20,509 nucleotides of DNA from an uncultured Lachnospiraceae bacterium. Lineage in GTDB: Bacteria > Bacillota > Clostridia > Lachnospirales > Lachnospiraceae. Below the pieces are notes generated by a model. It searched no databases, was not told where the DNA came from, and was given only the letters and a program-made list of their open reading frames with translations. Where the stretch lies: the NCBI GenBank assembly GCA_902803245.1, contig CADCPJ010000086.1, forward strand, positions 1 through 20,509, read 5' to 3'. Shown one piece after another: positions 1 through 8,725 of the stretch (its first letter is position 1; the number at the start of each line of letters is the position of its first letter). The position numbers and the translations under genes were made by a program.

Positions 1-204
1 GATAACAACGATCTGAAAAAGGCATCATATCAGCTGACTTCTCTGTATTGAGTATTTGCCTGGTCATAGAGACGATGGGTCAAAAAGCTGAAAGAAAGCG
101 GTACAGAGCGCAGGAGCCAATAACTCATAATCAAGAACAATTCTTCTTTATCCGAAGGCCGACGCAAAGACCGCATCAAAGTATCCCGCCGATTATAGGA
201 GAGG

Positions 205-387
205 ATGCCCACAAAACAGTTTGAGATCGGTGTGAAACTTCATCTTTTATGGCTGACCGCTTTGAGGAACAGGATAAAGCACAAGGCTGTTTTCCCTGAT
301 GCTGAGGATCCATGGGTTCCCGTAAGCAAAAACGATATGAAATTTCTAAATCAGATGATGAGCCGGGAATGGAAAACATTTATATAG
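205..387 (+). CDS. possible small hypothetical protein (60 aa)
   Basis: I do not recognise this protein. It is an ATG-started frame of 60 residues (MPTKQFEIGV...) with no signal peptide, membrane segment or motif. A GGAGAGG stretch lies directly before the ATG, closer than is usual for a ribosome binding site. Two points favour it: it points towards the strong terminator at 486-539, and it is in the same orientation as that terminator. Against it, the composition is unlike the GC-rich genes around it, the opposite strand is also open here, and the product is very short. It may equally be a fragment of a decayed gene. Confidence 0.2.
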   Translation: MPTKQFEIGVKLHLLWLTALRNRIKHKAVFPDAEDPWVPVSKNDMKFLNQMMSREWKTFI

Positions 388-432
388 ATTCCTGCAGACA
401 AAGTTTATAAACGGACCGAAGGAATCCGACAT

Positions 433-463
433 TTTACAATTCTTAAACAAGAAAGGATATAAC
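433..463 (+). promoter_or_regulatory. possible promoter of a short terminated transcript
   Basis: TTTACA (433-438) and TATAAC (458-463) each match the sigma-A consensus at five of six positions, but the 19-base spacer is longer than ideal. A transcript begun here would start near 470 and meet the terminator at 486-539, giving an RNA of about 70 bases that is mostly hairpin. It could also be chance in AT-rich sequence. Confidence 0.25.
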
Positions 464-485
464 TAATTGAATAACGGACATTGCT

Positions 486-539
486 GAGCGGCCGCTGTAC
501 TGATCCAGACGAGAAGATGGTACGGTGGCCGCTCTTTTT
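486..539 (+). terminator. strong rho-independent terminator
   Basis: Positions 486-500 (GAGCGGCCGCTGTAC) pair with 520-534 (GTACGGTGGCCGCTC) over 15 base pairs including two G-U wobbles. They enclose a 19-base loop and are followed by TTTTT (535-539). This is a full intrinsic terminator for plus-strand transcription. No confident plus-strand gene lies immediately upstream, and the next gene to the right is convergent on the minus strand. Confidence 0.8.
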
Positions 540-541
540 GT

Positions 542-661
542 GTTTCTATGGTTTATCCGGGATGTCTGCCCGGGCCTTTGCGTTTCTGTGGTTTATCCGG
601 GATGCTTGCCCGGGCTTTTGCGTTTCTGTGTTTTATCCGGGATCTTTGCCCGGGCCTTTTT
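542..661. repeat. three tandem 40-bp repeats, each with a GC-rich hairpin
   Basis: Units lie at 542-581, 582-621 and 622-661 and differ at a few positions. Each contains the inverted repeat CCGGG-(7 nt)-CCCGG followed by a T-rich run; in the third unit the run is TTTTT. Read on the plus strand they look like three serial weak terminators directly after the strong one at 486-539. The last unit runs into the stop codon of the convergent pseudouridine synthase gene (TAA at 662-660 on the minus strand). In the minus direction the same hairpins lack a T-tract. Confidence 0.85.
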
Positions 662-1658
662 ATATGTTGAAGGTCATGAGCTGATGTGAGGCGGGGTGGC
701 GGAAAGTGAGGGAAGCGGACATGAGAGCGATCTCTCCCCTTGCAAGGTTTGCCGCTGCTCCGGATTCCGGGGGGGCGCCGTATTTCCGGTCCCCCGCGAT
801 GGGCATGCCGGCATTTGCGAGCTGCACCCGGATCTGGTGGTGCCTGCCGGTCTTAAGCTCGATCTCGAGTTCTGTCAGCCGCATTCCGACCCTCTCGGGT
901 TCGGGCGCTGCCGGGGTGCCCATTTTTATAGAACTGTCGAGTGCTGCTGGGGTGCCCAGTTTTATAGAGCTGTTGGGAACTGCCGGGGTGTTCATTTTTA
1001 CAGAGCTGTCGGGAACTGCCGGGGTGCCCATTTTTCCGGAATCGTCGGGACCCGGGATGCGCTTCCACAAAAGAATGGCCTTCTTTGGCGCGTGCTTCCC
1101 CTTCATGCTTTTGACTTCCTGCTCCGTGGCGACGCGGGAAGTGTTCGTCCTGCCGTCCTTTATGAGATAGTCCACAAGCTCCCCTTCGTCCGCCGGAACG
1201 GGCCCGCACACCTTCGCGCGGTATAGTTTTCTCATCGTCCCGTCCGTGAGCTGCTTTGAGAGCTCCGCAGCCGCCCGCCCGTTCCTGGCGAACACAAGAA
1301 TTCCCCCCACGACCTGGTCCAGGCGGTGCACCGGGAAGATCGTGTTCTGTGCGCCGCCCTGCACGCGGCCATGTGTGCCGTCCTTCATGCCGCCCTGCGC
1401 GCGGCTGTGCTTGTCGTCCTTCATGCCGCCCTGCACGCGGCCATGTGTGCCCTCCTTCATGCCGCTCTGCGCACGGCCGTGCTGGTCGTCCTTCATGCCG
1501 CTCTGCACGCAGCCCTGCCCCATGGCATATGCCATAAGCAGCCTGACGAGGTCCGGCTCCGTCACCCGCGCGCTCTCGACGGCGAGCCCGGCCGGCTTGT
1601 TGGCGACGATGATGTCCCTGTCTTCGTATATAACTATGGAAGCGATATCCGGTGTCAA
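660..1658 (-). CDS. RluA-family pseudouridine synthase with two repeat insertions
   Basis: The product probably converts specific uridines in ribosomal (or other) RNA to pseudouridine in the cytoplasm. Family marks are NKPAGLAVES near residue 20, the catalytic motif HRLD (111-114, Asp114 as nucleophile), LVDYLIKDGRTNTSR (161-175), TGRHHQIRVQ (270-279) and GDRKYG (289-294). I chose a TTG start at 1658 because GGAGG lies nine bases upstream. The reading frame does extend to a GTG at 1706, but those 16 codons are read through a palindromic repeat. The protein has 332 residues, but only about 236 without its repeats, which is close to the usual length of the short clostridial RluA-like proteins. 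Four 12-residue units (52-99, type QGGMKDGTHGRV) precede HRLD, and four others (about 204-251, type PDSSIKMGTPAA) precede the TGRHHQIR region. All core motifs are intact, so the enzyme is probably active. Its RNA target cannot be told from sequence. Confidence 0.88.
   Translation of the reverse strand: MTPDIASIVIYEDRDIIVANKPAGLAVESARVTEPDLVRLLMAYAMGQGCVQSGMKDDQHGRAQSGMKEGTHGRVQGGMKDDKHSRAQGGMKDGTHGRVQGGAQNTIFPVHRLDQVVGGILVFARNGRAAAELSKQLTDGTMRKLYRAKVCGPVPADEGELVDYLIKDGRTNTSRVATEQEVKSMKGKHAPKKAILLWKRIPGPDDSGKMGTPAVPDSSVKMNTPAVPNSSIKLGTPAALDSSIKMGTPAAPEPERVGMRLTELEIELKTGRHHQIRVQLANAGMPIAGDRKYGAPPESGAAANLARGEIALMSASLTFRHPASHQLMTFNI
907..1050. repeat. in-gene tandem repeat, 4 x 36 bp (second loop)
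   Basis: Units at 907-942, 943-978, 979-1014 and 1015-1050 share the core CTGCCGGGGTGCCCATTTTT with a few substitutions. On the coding (minus) strand they encode 12-residue units such as DSSIKMGTPAA(P), rich in Ser, Pro and Ala and probably disordered. They lie in a loop of the pseudouridine synthase between the central part of the domain and TGRHHQIR. The 36-bp period keeps the frame. Confidence 0.92.
1353..1511. repeat. in-gene tandem repeat, about 4.4 x 36 bp (first loop)
   Basis: Four complete units (1353-1388, 1389-1424, 1425-1460, 1461-1496) and a partial fifth to about 1511 share the pattern GCCGCCCTGCACGCGGCCAT followed by a TCCTTCAT end. Units alternate in two versions, so there is also a 72-bp period. 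The coding strand gives 12-residue units such as QGGMKDGTHGRV and QGGMKDDKHSRA, hydrophilic and with regularly spaced His. The array lies just before the catalytic HRLD motif. It has the same period as the 907-1050 array but an unrelated sequence. Confidence 0.92.
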
Positions 1659-1677
1659 GTGTTTTTTCCTCCAAAAC

Positions 1678-1706
1678 GTGACAATGGGGACTGTCCCCAA
1701 TGTCAC
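1678..1706. repeat. REP-like palindrome, GGGGAC-N-GTCCCC family
   Basis: This 29-base element has arms GTGACAATGGGGAC and GTCCCCAATGTCAC around one central base, paired at 13 of 14 positions. It is the same family as copies at 13257-13374 and 18983-19011. It sits between the predicted minus-strand promoter (-10 at 1712-1707) and the ribosome binding site of the pseudouridine synthase gene, so part of it lies in that gene's 5' leader. Confidence 0.9.
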
Positions 1707-1735
1707 ATTTTAGCTTGAATCGGGGCGGGAGACAA
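1707..1735 (-). promoter_or_regulatory. predicted promoter of the pseudouridine synthase gene
   Basis: On the minus strand TTGTCT (1735-1730) and TAAAAT (1712-1707) are separated by exactly 17 bases. They match the sigma-A consensus at four and five of six positions. Transcription would start near 1700, inside the adjacent palindrome, about 40 bases before the TTG start codon. Confidence 0.5.
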
Positions 1736-1802
1736 GGACGGGCGGGGAATTCGCGGGTTTCAGGATTCGTGTATATCCGATGTAGTAATTTGCCTGTGGA
1801 TA

Positions 1803-1862
1803 TGTTACACTGATGGGTGTTTTTACGACAAAAACTGTGGACGGAACGTAAAAATATACGTT
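1803..1862 (+). promoter_or_regulatory. weak candidate promoter/leader for the V-ATPase operon
   Basis: The operon must have a promoter in 1707-1882, but no good -35/-10 pair is visible. The best candidate is an extended -10, TG-T-TACACT (1803-1811), with no recognisable -35. Downstream, AACGTA (1845-1850) and TACGTT (1857-1862) form a short inverted repeat just before the AGGAGG of the first gene, which could be an operator or a small leader hairpin. Confidence 0.25.
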
Positions 1863-1882
1863 TTATCAGGAGGTGGTAGGGA

Positions 1883-2194
1883 ATGATTGAAGATACCATC
1901 CGTGCCGTAAAGGAAGCGGAGGCCAAGGCGGAGACCATTGTGGCCGATGCCGGCAAAAAGGCGGACGGGATCGTCCGCGACGCTGAGGCGGAAGCGGCCC
2001 GGCTCATAGAAGAGGCGAAGGCAGATGCCAAAAAGCACGAGGCTTCCATCATCGACAAGGTGAAGTCTGTTGGCGAAGAGAAGCTTCGCACGGCGGATCT
2101 CGAGGCAGCGAAGGAAGCGGAGCTGCTCCGCAGTGCAGCCAGGCCGCATGAGGCCGCTGCGGTCGATGCGGTGATTGACGCACTTCTTGGATGA
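1883..2194 (+). CDS. V-type ATPase subunit G/H (peripheral stalk)
   Basis: This 103-residue protein is almost entirely charged and Ala-rich (for example EAEAKAETIVADAGKKADG) with heptad spacing, a long coiled coil. That, together with its place as first gene before subunit I, identifies the small peripheral-stalk subunit (the position of ntpF in Enterococcus hirae; called H or G in archaea). It pairs with subunit E (4861-5472) to form the stator that ties the A3B3 head to subunit I. AGGAGG (1868-1873) lies nine bases before the ATG. The family is poorly conserved, so the call rests on coiled-coil character and context. Confidence 0.85.
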   Translation: MIEDTIRAVKEAEAKAETIVADAGKKADGIVRDAEAEAARLIEEAKADAKKHEASIIDKVKSVGEEKLRTADLEAAKEAELLRSAARPHEAAAVDAVIDALLG

Positions 2195-2198
2195 GCAG

Positions 2199-2239
2199 CT
2201 GCAAAACTCCCCGGCCGCATAAGCCGGATGAGAGTGCAG
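2199..2239 (+). promoter_or_regulatory. potential mRNA hairpin between G/H and I
   Basis: CTGCA (2199-2203) pairs with TGCAG (2235-2239), and CCGGC (2211-2215) with GCCGG (2223-2227), with a further CTC/GAG pairing between. The result is one long imperfect stem with a 7-base loop. No T-run follows, so it is not a standard terminator. It could protect or divide the polycistronic mRNA. Confidence 0.4.
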
Positions 2240-2271
2240 AGCAGTGAATCGATGTATAAGGAGGCACATGC

Positions 2272-4766
<2,495 letters not shown>

Positions 4767-4781
4767 TAATCAAAGTCCTAT

Positions 4782-4824
4782 GCCGCTTTGCGCGTGAGCG
4801 CGGGTGATACATTTCGTCAGCGGC
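4782..4824 (+). promoter_or_regulatory. potential mRNA hairpin downstream of ntpK
   Basis: GCCGCT (4782-4787) can pair with AGCGGC (4819-4824). Inside lies GCGC-GTGA-GCGC (4790-4801), a short stem capped by a GNRA-type tetraloop. There is no T-run after it. A stabilising 3' hairpin here would fit the need for many more copies of K than of the other subunits, but this is inference. Confidence 0.35.
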
Positions 4825-4860
4825 TGTAAAAATGATCCGATTTCTAAGGAGAGAAACACG

Positions 4861-5472
4861 ATGGCAGGAATTGACAATATCACAAATGAGATCCTGCAGG
4901 AGGCGGAAAACAAAGCTGCGGCCATGAGCGCCGACGCCAGGAAGCGGGCGGAAGACCTGCTGGATGGCGCGAGGAAGAAGTGCGAGGAGATCGCGGCGAA
5001 GGGCACGGAGAGAGGAAAGGCTGAGGCCGAGGCCTATGCCAGCCGCGTCGTCTCCCAGGCAGGGCTCAGAAAGAGACAGGCACTACTGAAGGCGAAGCAG
5101 GACATCATATCCGATGTCATTGATAAGGCCATGGAGAAGCTCGCCTCAAGGGAGACCGGGGACTACTTCGCGATGCTCATAAAGCTTGTCGGAGCCCATC
5201 TCCAGAAGGGAGACGGGGAGATCCTCTTCTCAAAGAGGGATCTGGAGCGGCTGCCGAAGGGTTTTCCCGAGGAAGCCGCGAAGCTCGCCGAGGCGGCGGG
5301 CGGAAGCCTGACCGTCTCCAAAGAGACTGCGGACATCGAGAACGGCTTTATCTTAAGATACGGCGGAGTAGATGAAAACTGCACTTTGAAAGCGCTCTTT
5401 GCCGAGAAGAGGGACATTCTCTCTGACACCGTCGCGAAGACGCTGTGGCACAAGGAGAACACGGATGGGTGA
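4861..5472 (+). CDS. ntpE: V-type ATPase subunit E (peripheral stalk)
   Basis: The 203-residue protein has a long charged N-terminal coiled coil (about residues 1-85) and a more compact C-terminal half that contacts the head, the usual design of subunit E. It pairs with the G/H subunit in the stator. I placed the start at the ATG at 4861, which follows AAGGAGAG with good spacing, rather than an in-frame GTG at 4804 that has no ribosome binding site and would add an unrelated leader. The last eight bases overlap the start of ntpC, so the two genes are probably translationally coupled. Confidence 0.93.
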   Translation: MAGIDNITNEILQEAENKAAAMSADARKRAEDLLDGARKKCEEIAAKGTERGKAEAEAYASRVVSQAGLRKRQALLKAKQDIISDVIDKAMEKLASRETGDYFAMLIKLVGAHLQKGDGEILFSKRDLERLPKGFPEEAAKLAEAAGGSLTVSKETADIENGFILRYGGVDENCTLKALFAEKRDILSDTVAKTLWHKENTDG

Positions 5473-6436
5473 TCTGGATTATGTATATGCCGTCGCGCGG
5501 ATCCGTGTGAAGGAAAAATCGCTTCTTAGCGACATGGACATCAGCCAGATGGCCGGCATGAACGACGCAAAGGGCGTGCTCGGCTACCTGGAGGACCGGG
5601 GCTGGGGCGATGCGAACTCGAACGGAGATCCCGAGGCGGTGCTCGCAGCGGAGGAGAGGAAGACGATGGAGCTCGTCCGCGAGCTGAAGGTGGACCCTTC
5701 CGTCTTCGCGCTCCTTAAGTATCCGAACCTCTATCACAACCTGAAGGCCGGGATCAAGGAAGTCTGCGTCTCCGAGGAGAACCCCGGGGCGTTCTATCCG
5801 GATGAGAAATACGACCGCGGGGAGATGATCCGGATCCTTAAAGAGCGGGACTTCAAGGCGCTCCCCGAGCACATGCGCGCCGTCGCGGAGCGGGCCCTTG
5901 CGGTGATGCTCGAGACGAGGGACGGGCAGAAGTGCGACGTCCTGGTCGACCGCGCCTGCCTCGATGCGATGATCGCGGGAGGCAAAAAGCAGAAAAATGC
6001 CCTATTAAGGGATTACGTGGAGTCCACGGTGGCCGTCACCAACATCAAGGTCGCGGTCCGGGCTCTAAGGACAGGAAAGAACATGGGCTTCCTGAAGGAG
6101 GCGCTCTCTCCGTGCAGGACTCTCGATGTGCGGCTTCTGGCCGTTGCAGCTTCGGAGAGCGAGGAGAGCCTTCTCAACTACCTCGAGACCCACGGCTTCC
6201 GCGAGGGGGCCGAGGCGCTGAAGGAATCCCCTTCCGCCTTCGAGAGATGGTGCGACAACCGGCTGATCGAGACGATCCGGCCGCAGAAGGTGAATTCGGT
6301 CTCCATGGGTCCGATCATCGCCTACTATCTGGCGAGACAGAACGAGATCAAGACCGTCCGGATCATCCTCACTGCGAAGGCCAACGGCTTTTCGGAGGAG
6401 GCGACCCGGGAGAGAGTGAGGGAGATGTATGTATAA
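5465..6436 (+). CDS. ntpC: V-type ATPase subunit C (d-type, c-ring socket)
   Basis: The 323-residue, mostly helical soluble protein matches the subunit C/d family in size and motifs (DYVYAVARIRVKEKSLL at the start, NLKAGIKE in the middle, and LARQNEIKTVRIILTAKANG near the end). It sits on the c-ring and passes rotation to the central stalk (D and F). AAGGAG (5452-5457) seven bases upstream, within the end of ntpE, sets the ATG at 5465. Its end overlaps the next gene by eight bases. Confidence 0.94.
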   Translation: MGDLDYVYAVARIRVKEKSLLSDMDISQMAGMNDAKGVLGYLEDRGWGDANSNGDPEAVLAAEERKTMELVRELKVDPSVFALLKYPNLYHNLKAGIKEVCVSEENPGAFYPDEKYDRGEMIRILKERDFKALPEHMRAVAERALAVMLETRDGQKCDVLVDRACLDAMIAGGKKQKNALLRDYVESTVAVTNIKVAVRALRTGKNMGFLKEALSPCRTLDVRLLAVAASESEESLLNYLETHGFREGAEALKESPSAFERWCDNRLIETIRPQKVNSVSMGPIIAYYLARQNEIKTVRIILTAKANGFSEEATRERVREMYV

Positions 6437-6758
6437 GATTGCAGTCATGGGTGATTATGACAGTATCTATGGCTTCGCTTCCCTCGGGCTCACGACATTT
6501 CCCGTGGAGAGAGGAACCCCGGAGGAGGAAGCTTCGAAGGTGCTGAGAAACCTCGTGGAGAGCGACTACGGCGTGATCTACATCACCGAGGAGCTTGCAG
6601 GGCGCATCGGCAGGGAGATCTCGAGATATTCCGGGAGCATCATGCCGGCGATCATACAGATCCCCGGAGTCCGGGGCAACACGGGAGCCGGCATAAGAAA
6701 CGTGAAGAAGTCCGTGGAGCAGGCGGTCGGCAGCGACATCCTGTTCTCGGGCAGCTGA
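6429..6758 (+). CDS. ntpG: V-type ATPase subunit F (central stalk)
   Basis: The 109-residue protein starts KIAVMGDYDSIYGFASLG, the usual beginning of subunit F, and has the conserved GVIYITEELA (about 47-57) and IIQIPG (about 75-80) stretches. It forms the central rotor stalk with subunit D. In E. hirae this subunit is called NtpG; the archaeal and general name is F. The ATG overlaps the end of ntpC by eight bases with AGGGAG just upstream. A 194-base gap follows, the longest inside the operon. Confidence 0.94.
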   Translation: MYKIAVMGDYDSIYGFASLGLTTFPVERGTPEEEASKVLRNLVESDYGVIYITEELAGRIGREISRYSGSIMPAIIQIPGVRGNTGAGIRNVKKSVEQAVGSDILFSGS

Positions 6759-6832
6759 TGCGCCGGGGCGGACATAAGATTCACTGCGCAGCTGCAGAGC
6801 TTATAACGGCTGTAACAACTATAAAGAGGAGT

Positions 6833-6933
6833 GGAATTTTTAAGCTCCCGGATGTGATGTGAAGCAGCACGGGCGTGACTTGAAAAATTCCGCATCCAAT
6901 AGACAGTAAGTCAACTTACAAAACTGAGTTTTG
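6833..6933 (+). promoter_or_regulatory. structured leader before ntpA (three potential hairpins)
   Basis: GGAATTTTT (6833-6841) pairs with AAAAATTCC (6883-6891), enclosing CCCG (6847-6850) and CGGG (6870-6873). Then GTAAGT-CA-ACTTAC (6906-6919) and CAAAAC-TGA-GTTTTG (6919-6933) are perfect inverted repeats placed end to end. The second ends exactly where the ribosome binding site GGGAGGAG begins (6933-6940). This could control ribosome access to ntpA, mark an RNA processing site, or be a protein-binding site. I found no convincing promoter in the gap. Confidence 0.45.
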
Positions 6934-6952
6934 GGAGGAGTGTGGTCAGCAT

Positions 6953-8722
6953 ATGAGCACAGGTACGATATTGAAGGTGGCCGGGCCGCTCGTCGTTGCG
7001 ACGGGCATGCGAGACGCCAATATGTACGACGTCGTCCGCGTGAGCCGCGAGCGCCTGATCGGTGAGATCATCGAGATGCACGGCGACCAGGCCTCGATCC
7101 AGGTCTATGAGGAGACTCAGGGCCTCGGCCCCGGTGAACCGGTAGAATCGATGGAAGTCCCGCTCTCCGTGGAGCTGGGACCGGGACTCATGGGCTCCAT
7201 CTATGACGGAATCCAGAGACCGCTGAACAAGATCATGGAAGCGACGAACAGCAACCTCCTGTCCCGCGGAGTGGAAGTGGCTGCCCTTGACCGCGCGAAG
7301 AAGTGGGAATTCGTCGCCACGGCTTCCGTGGGTGAGGAAGTGGAAGCCGGAGACATCCTCGGAACAGTCCGCGAGACTCCCGTCGTCGTCCAGAAGATCA
7401 TGGTTCCCTACGGCGTGAAAGGAAAGCTGAAGAGCATCAGCTCCGGCTCCTACACGGTCGAGGAGACCATCGGCGTCGTCGAGACGGAGAAGGGCGACGT
7501 GACACTGACCCTCATGCAGAAGTGGCCGGTGCGCCGCGGCAGACCCTATGCGAAGAAGCTGCCGCCGGATATGCCGCTCGTCACGGGACAGCGCGTCGTC
7601 GACGCGTTCTTCCCCATCGCCAAGGGCGGCGTCGCCGCGATCCCCGGGCCGTTCGGGTCCGGAAAGACGGTCACGCAGCACCAGCTCGCGAAATGGGCAG
7701 AGGCCGACATCGTCGTCTACATCGGCTGCGGCGAGCGCGGAAATGAGATGACGGACGTCTTAAACGAGTTCCCCGAGCTGCAGGATCCCCGCACGGGCGA
7801 GTCCCTGATGCAGAGAACCATCCTGATCGCCAATACTTCCGACATGCCGGTGGCGGCCCGCGAGGCTTCCATCTACACCGGAATTACGATGGCCGAGTAC
7901 TTCCGCGACATGGGCTACTCCGTGGCCCTCATGGCGGACTCCACCTCCCGCTGGGCCGAGGCGCTCCGCGAGATGTCCGGACGTCTCGAGGAGATGCCCG
8001 GTGAAGAAGGCTACCCGGCCTACCTCGGCTCCCGCCTCGCCCAGTTCTATGAGCGCGCAGGCCGCGTGATCTCACTCGGCAGGGAGGGGAGAGAGGGACA
8101 GCTCTCCGCCATCGGTGCGGTCTCACCCCCCGGCGGCGACATTTCCGAGCCCGTATCCCAGGCGACGCTTCGAATCGTCAAGGTGTTCTGGGGTCTCGAC
8201 TCGGAGCTGGCGTATCAGCGCCATTTCCCCGCGATCAACTGGCTGACCTCCTATTCCCTCTACCTCGACGACCTCGGCGAGTGGTTCGACAAGGCCGCGG
8301 ATGGCAACTGGATGGAGACGCGCCAGCACCTCATGAGCCTTTTGCAGGACGAGGCGAGCCTCAACGAAATCGTGAAGATGGTCGGCATGGACGCCCTCTC
8401 GCCCCAGGACAGGCTGAAGATGGAAGCGGCCCGCTCGATCCGCGAGGACTTCCTGCATCAGAACTCCTTCGACGAGATCGACACCTACACGTCCCTTCAG
8501 AAGCAGTTTGCGATGATGAGGCTGGTCTACGCTTTCTACGAGGGCGGCGTGAAGGCCCTTGGCGAGGGCGCGAATATCAACGATATCGTGGCGATGAAGA
8601 CGCGCGAGAGAATCGGCCGCTTCAAGTACACGAAAGAGGACGAGGTTCAGGCCGAGTACACGAAGGTTCTTAACGAGCTCTCGGCGGAGTTCGCGGAAGT
8701 CGCAGCAAAGGAGGACCGGTAA
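6953..8722 (+). CDS. ntpA: V-type ATPase catalytic subunit A
   Basis: The 589-residue protein hydrolyses (or makes) ATP in the A3B3 head. The N-terminal barrel begins [17 protein letters not shown]. The extra domain typical of A subunits spans roughly residues 115-190. The P-loop is GPFGSGKT (232-239), and GCGERGNEM (258-266) carries the catalytic Glu261. [12 protein letters not shown] lies in the C-terminal half. Length is normal for the family. GGGAGGAG lies 12 bases before the ATG, slightly far but the only good site. The opposite strand has long open frames here, caused by codon bias. Confidence 0.98.
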   Translation: MSTGTILKVAGPLVVATGMRDANMYDVVRVSRERLIGEIIEMHGDQASIQVYEETQGLGPGEPVESMEVPLSVELGPGLMGSIYDGIQRPLNKIMEATNSNLLSRGVEVAALDRAKKWEFVATASVGEEVEAGDILGTVRETPVVVQKIMVPYGVKGKLKSISSGSYTVEETIGVVETEKGDVTLTLMQKWPVRRGRPYAKKLPPDMPLVTGQRVVDAFFPIAKGGVAAIPGPFGSGKTVTQHQLAKWAEADIVVYIGCGERGNEMTDVLNEFPELQDPRTGESLMQRTILIANTSDMPVAAREASIYTGITMAEYFRDMGYSVALMADSTSRWAEALREMSGRLEEMPGEEGYPAYLGSRLAQFYERAGRVISLGREGREGQLSAIGAVSPPGGDISEPVSQATLRIVKVFWGLDSELAYQRHFPAINWLTSYSLYLDDLGEWFDKAADGNWMETRQHLMSLLQDEASLNEIVKMVGMDALSPQDRLKMEAARSIREDFLHQNSFDEIDTYTSLQKQFAMMRLVYAFYEGGVKALGEGANINDIVAMKTRERIGRFKYTKEDEVQAEYTKVLNELSAEFAEVAAKEDR

Positions 8723-8725
8723 GAG

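Larger units (their letters stand above)
1..480. other. AT-richer stretch with no recognisable gene
   Basis: This 480-base stretch is visibly richer in A and T than the rest of the window. Its short open frames on both strands do not resemble any protein I recognise. In frame 1 the first 51 bases read as 16 codons and a stop, so they could be the tail of a gene that begins outside the window. The only short frame with any case is listed separately (205-387). The stretch could be a decayed gene or an old insertion. A strong plus-strand terminator just downstream suggests that something here is, or was, transcribed rightward. Confidence 0.5.

Noticed and set aside
1..51. Frame-1 tail (16 codons and a stop) as the end of a gene entering from the left
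   Set aside because: Too short to recognise or to distinguish from chance. It is mentioned only in the description of the first 480 bases.
1659..1706. N-terminal extension of the pseudouridine synthase to GTG at 1706
   Set aside because: The added residues are encoded by the palindrome and leader. GGAGG nine bases before the TTG at 1658 gives a better start, and the predicted transcript starts near 1700.
1246..1718. Plus-strand frames of 93-155 residues over the repeat arrays
   Set aside because: These are repeat translations opposite a real gene, with Cys/Pro/Arg-rich low-complexity products and no ribosome binding site.
4804..4860. N-terminal extension of subunit E to a GTG
   Set aside because: No ribosome binding site is present there. 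AAGGAGAG before 4861 and the family's usual N-terminus favour the shorter form.
5399..5464. N-terminal extension of subunit C inside ntpE
   Set aside because: The extra residues are out-of-frame ntpE sequence. AAGGAG before the ATG at 5465 and the family start DYVYAVARIR fix the start.
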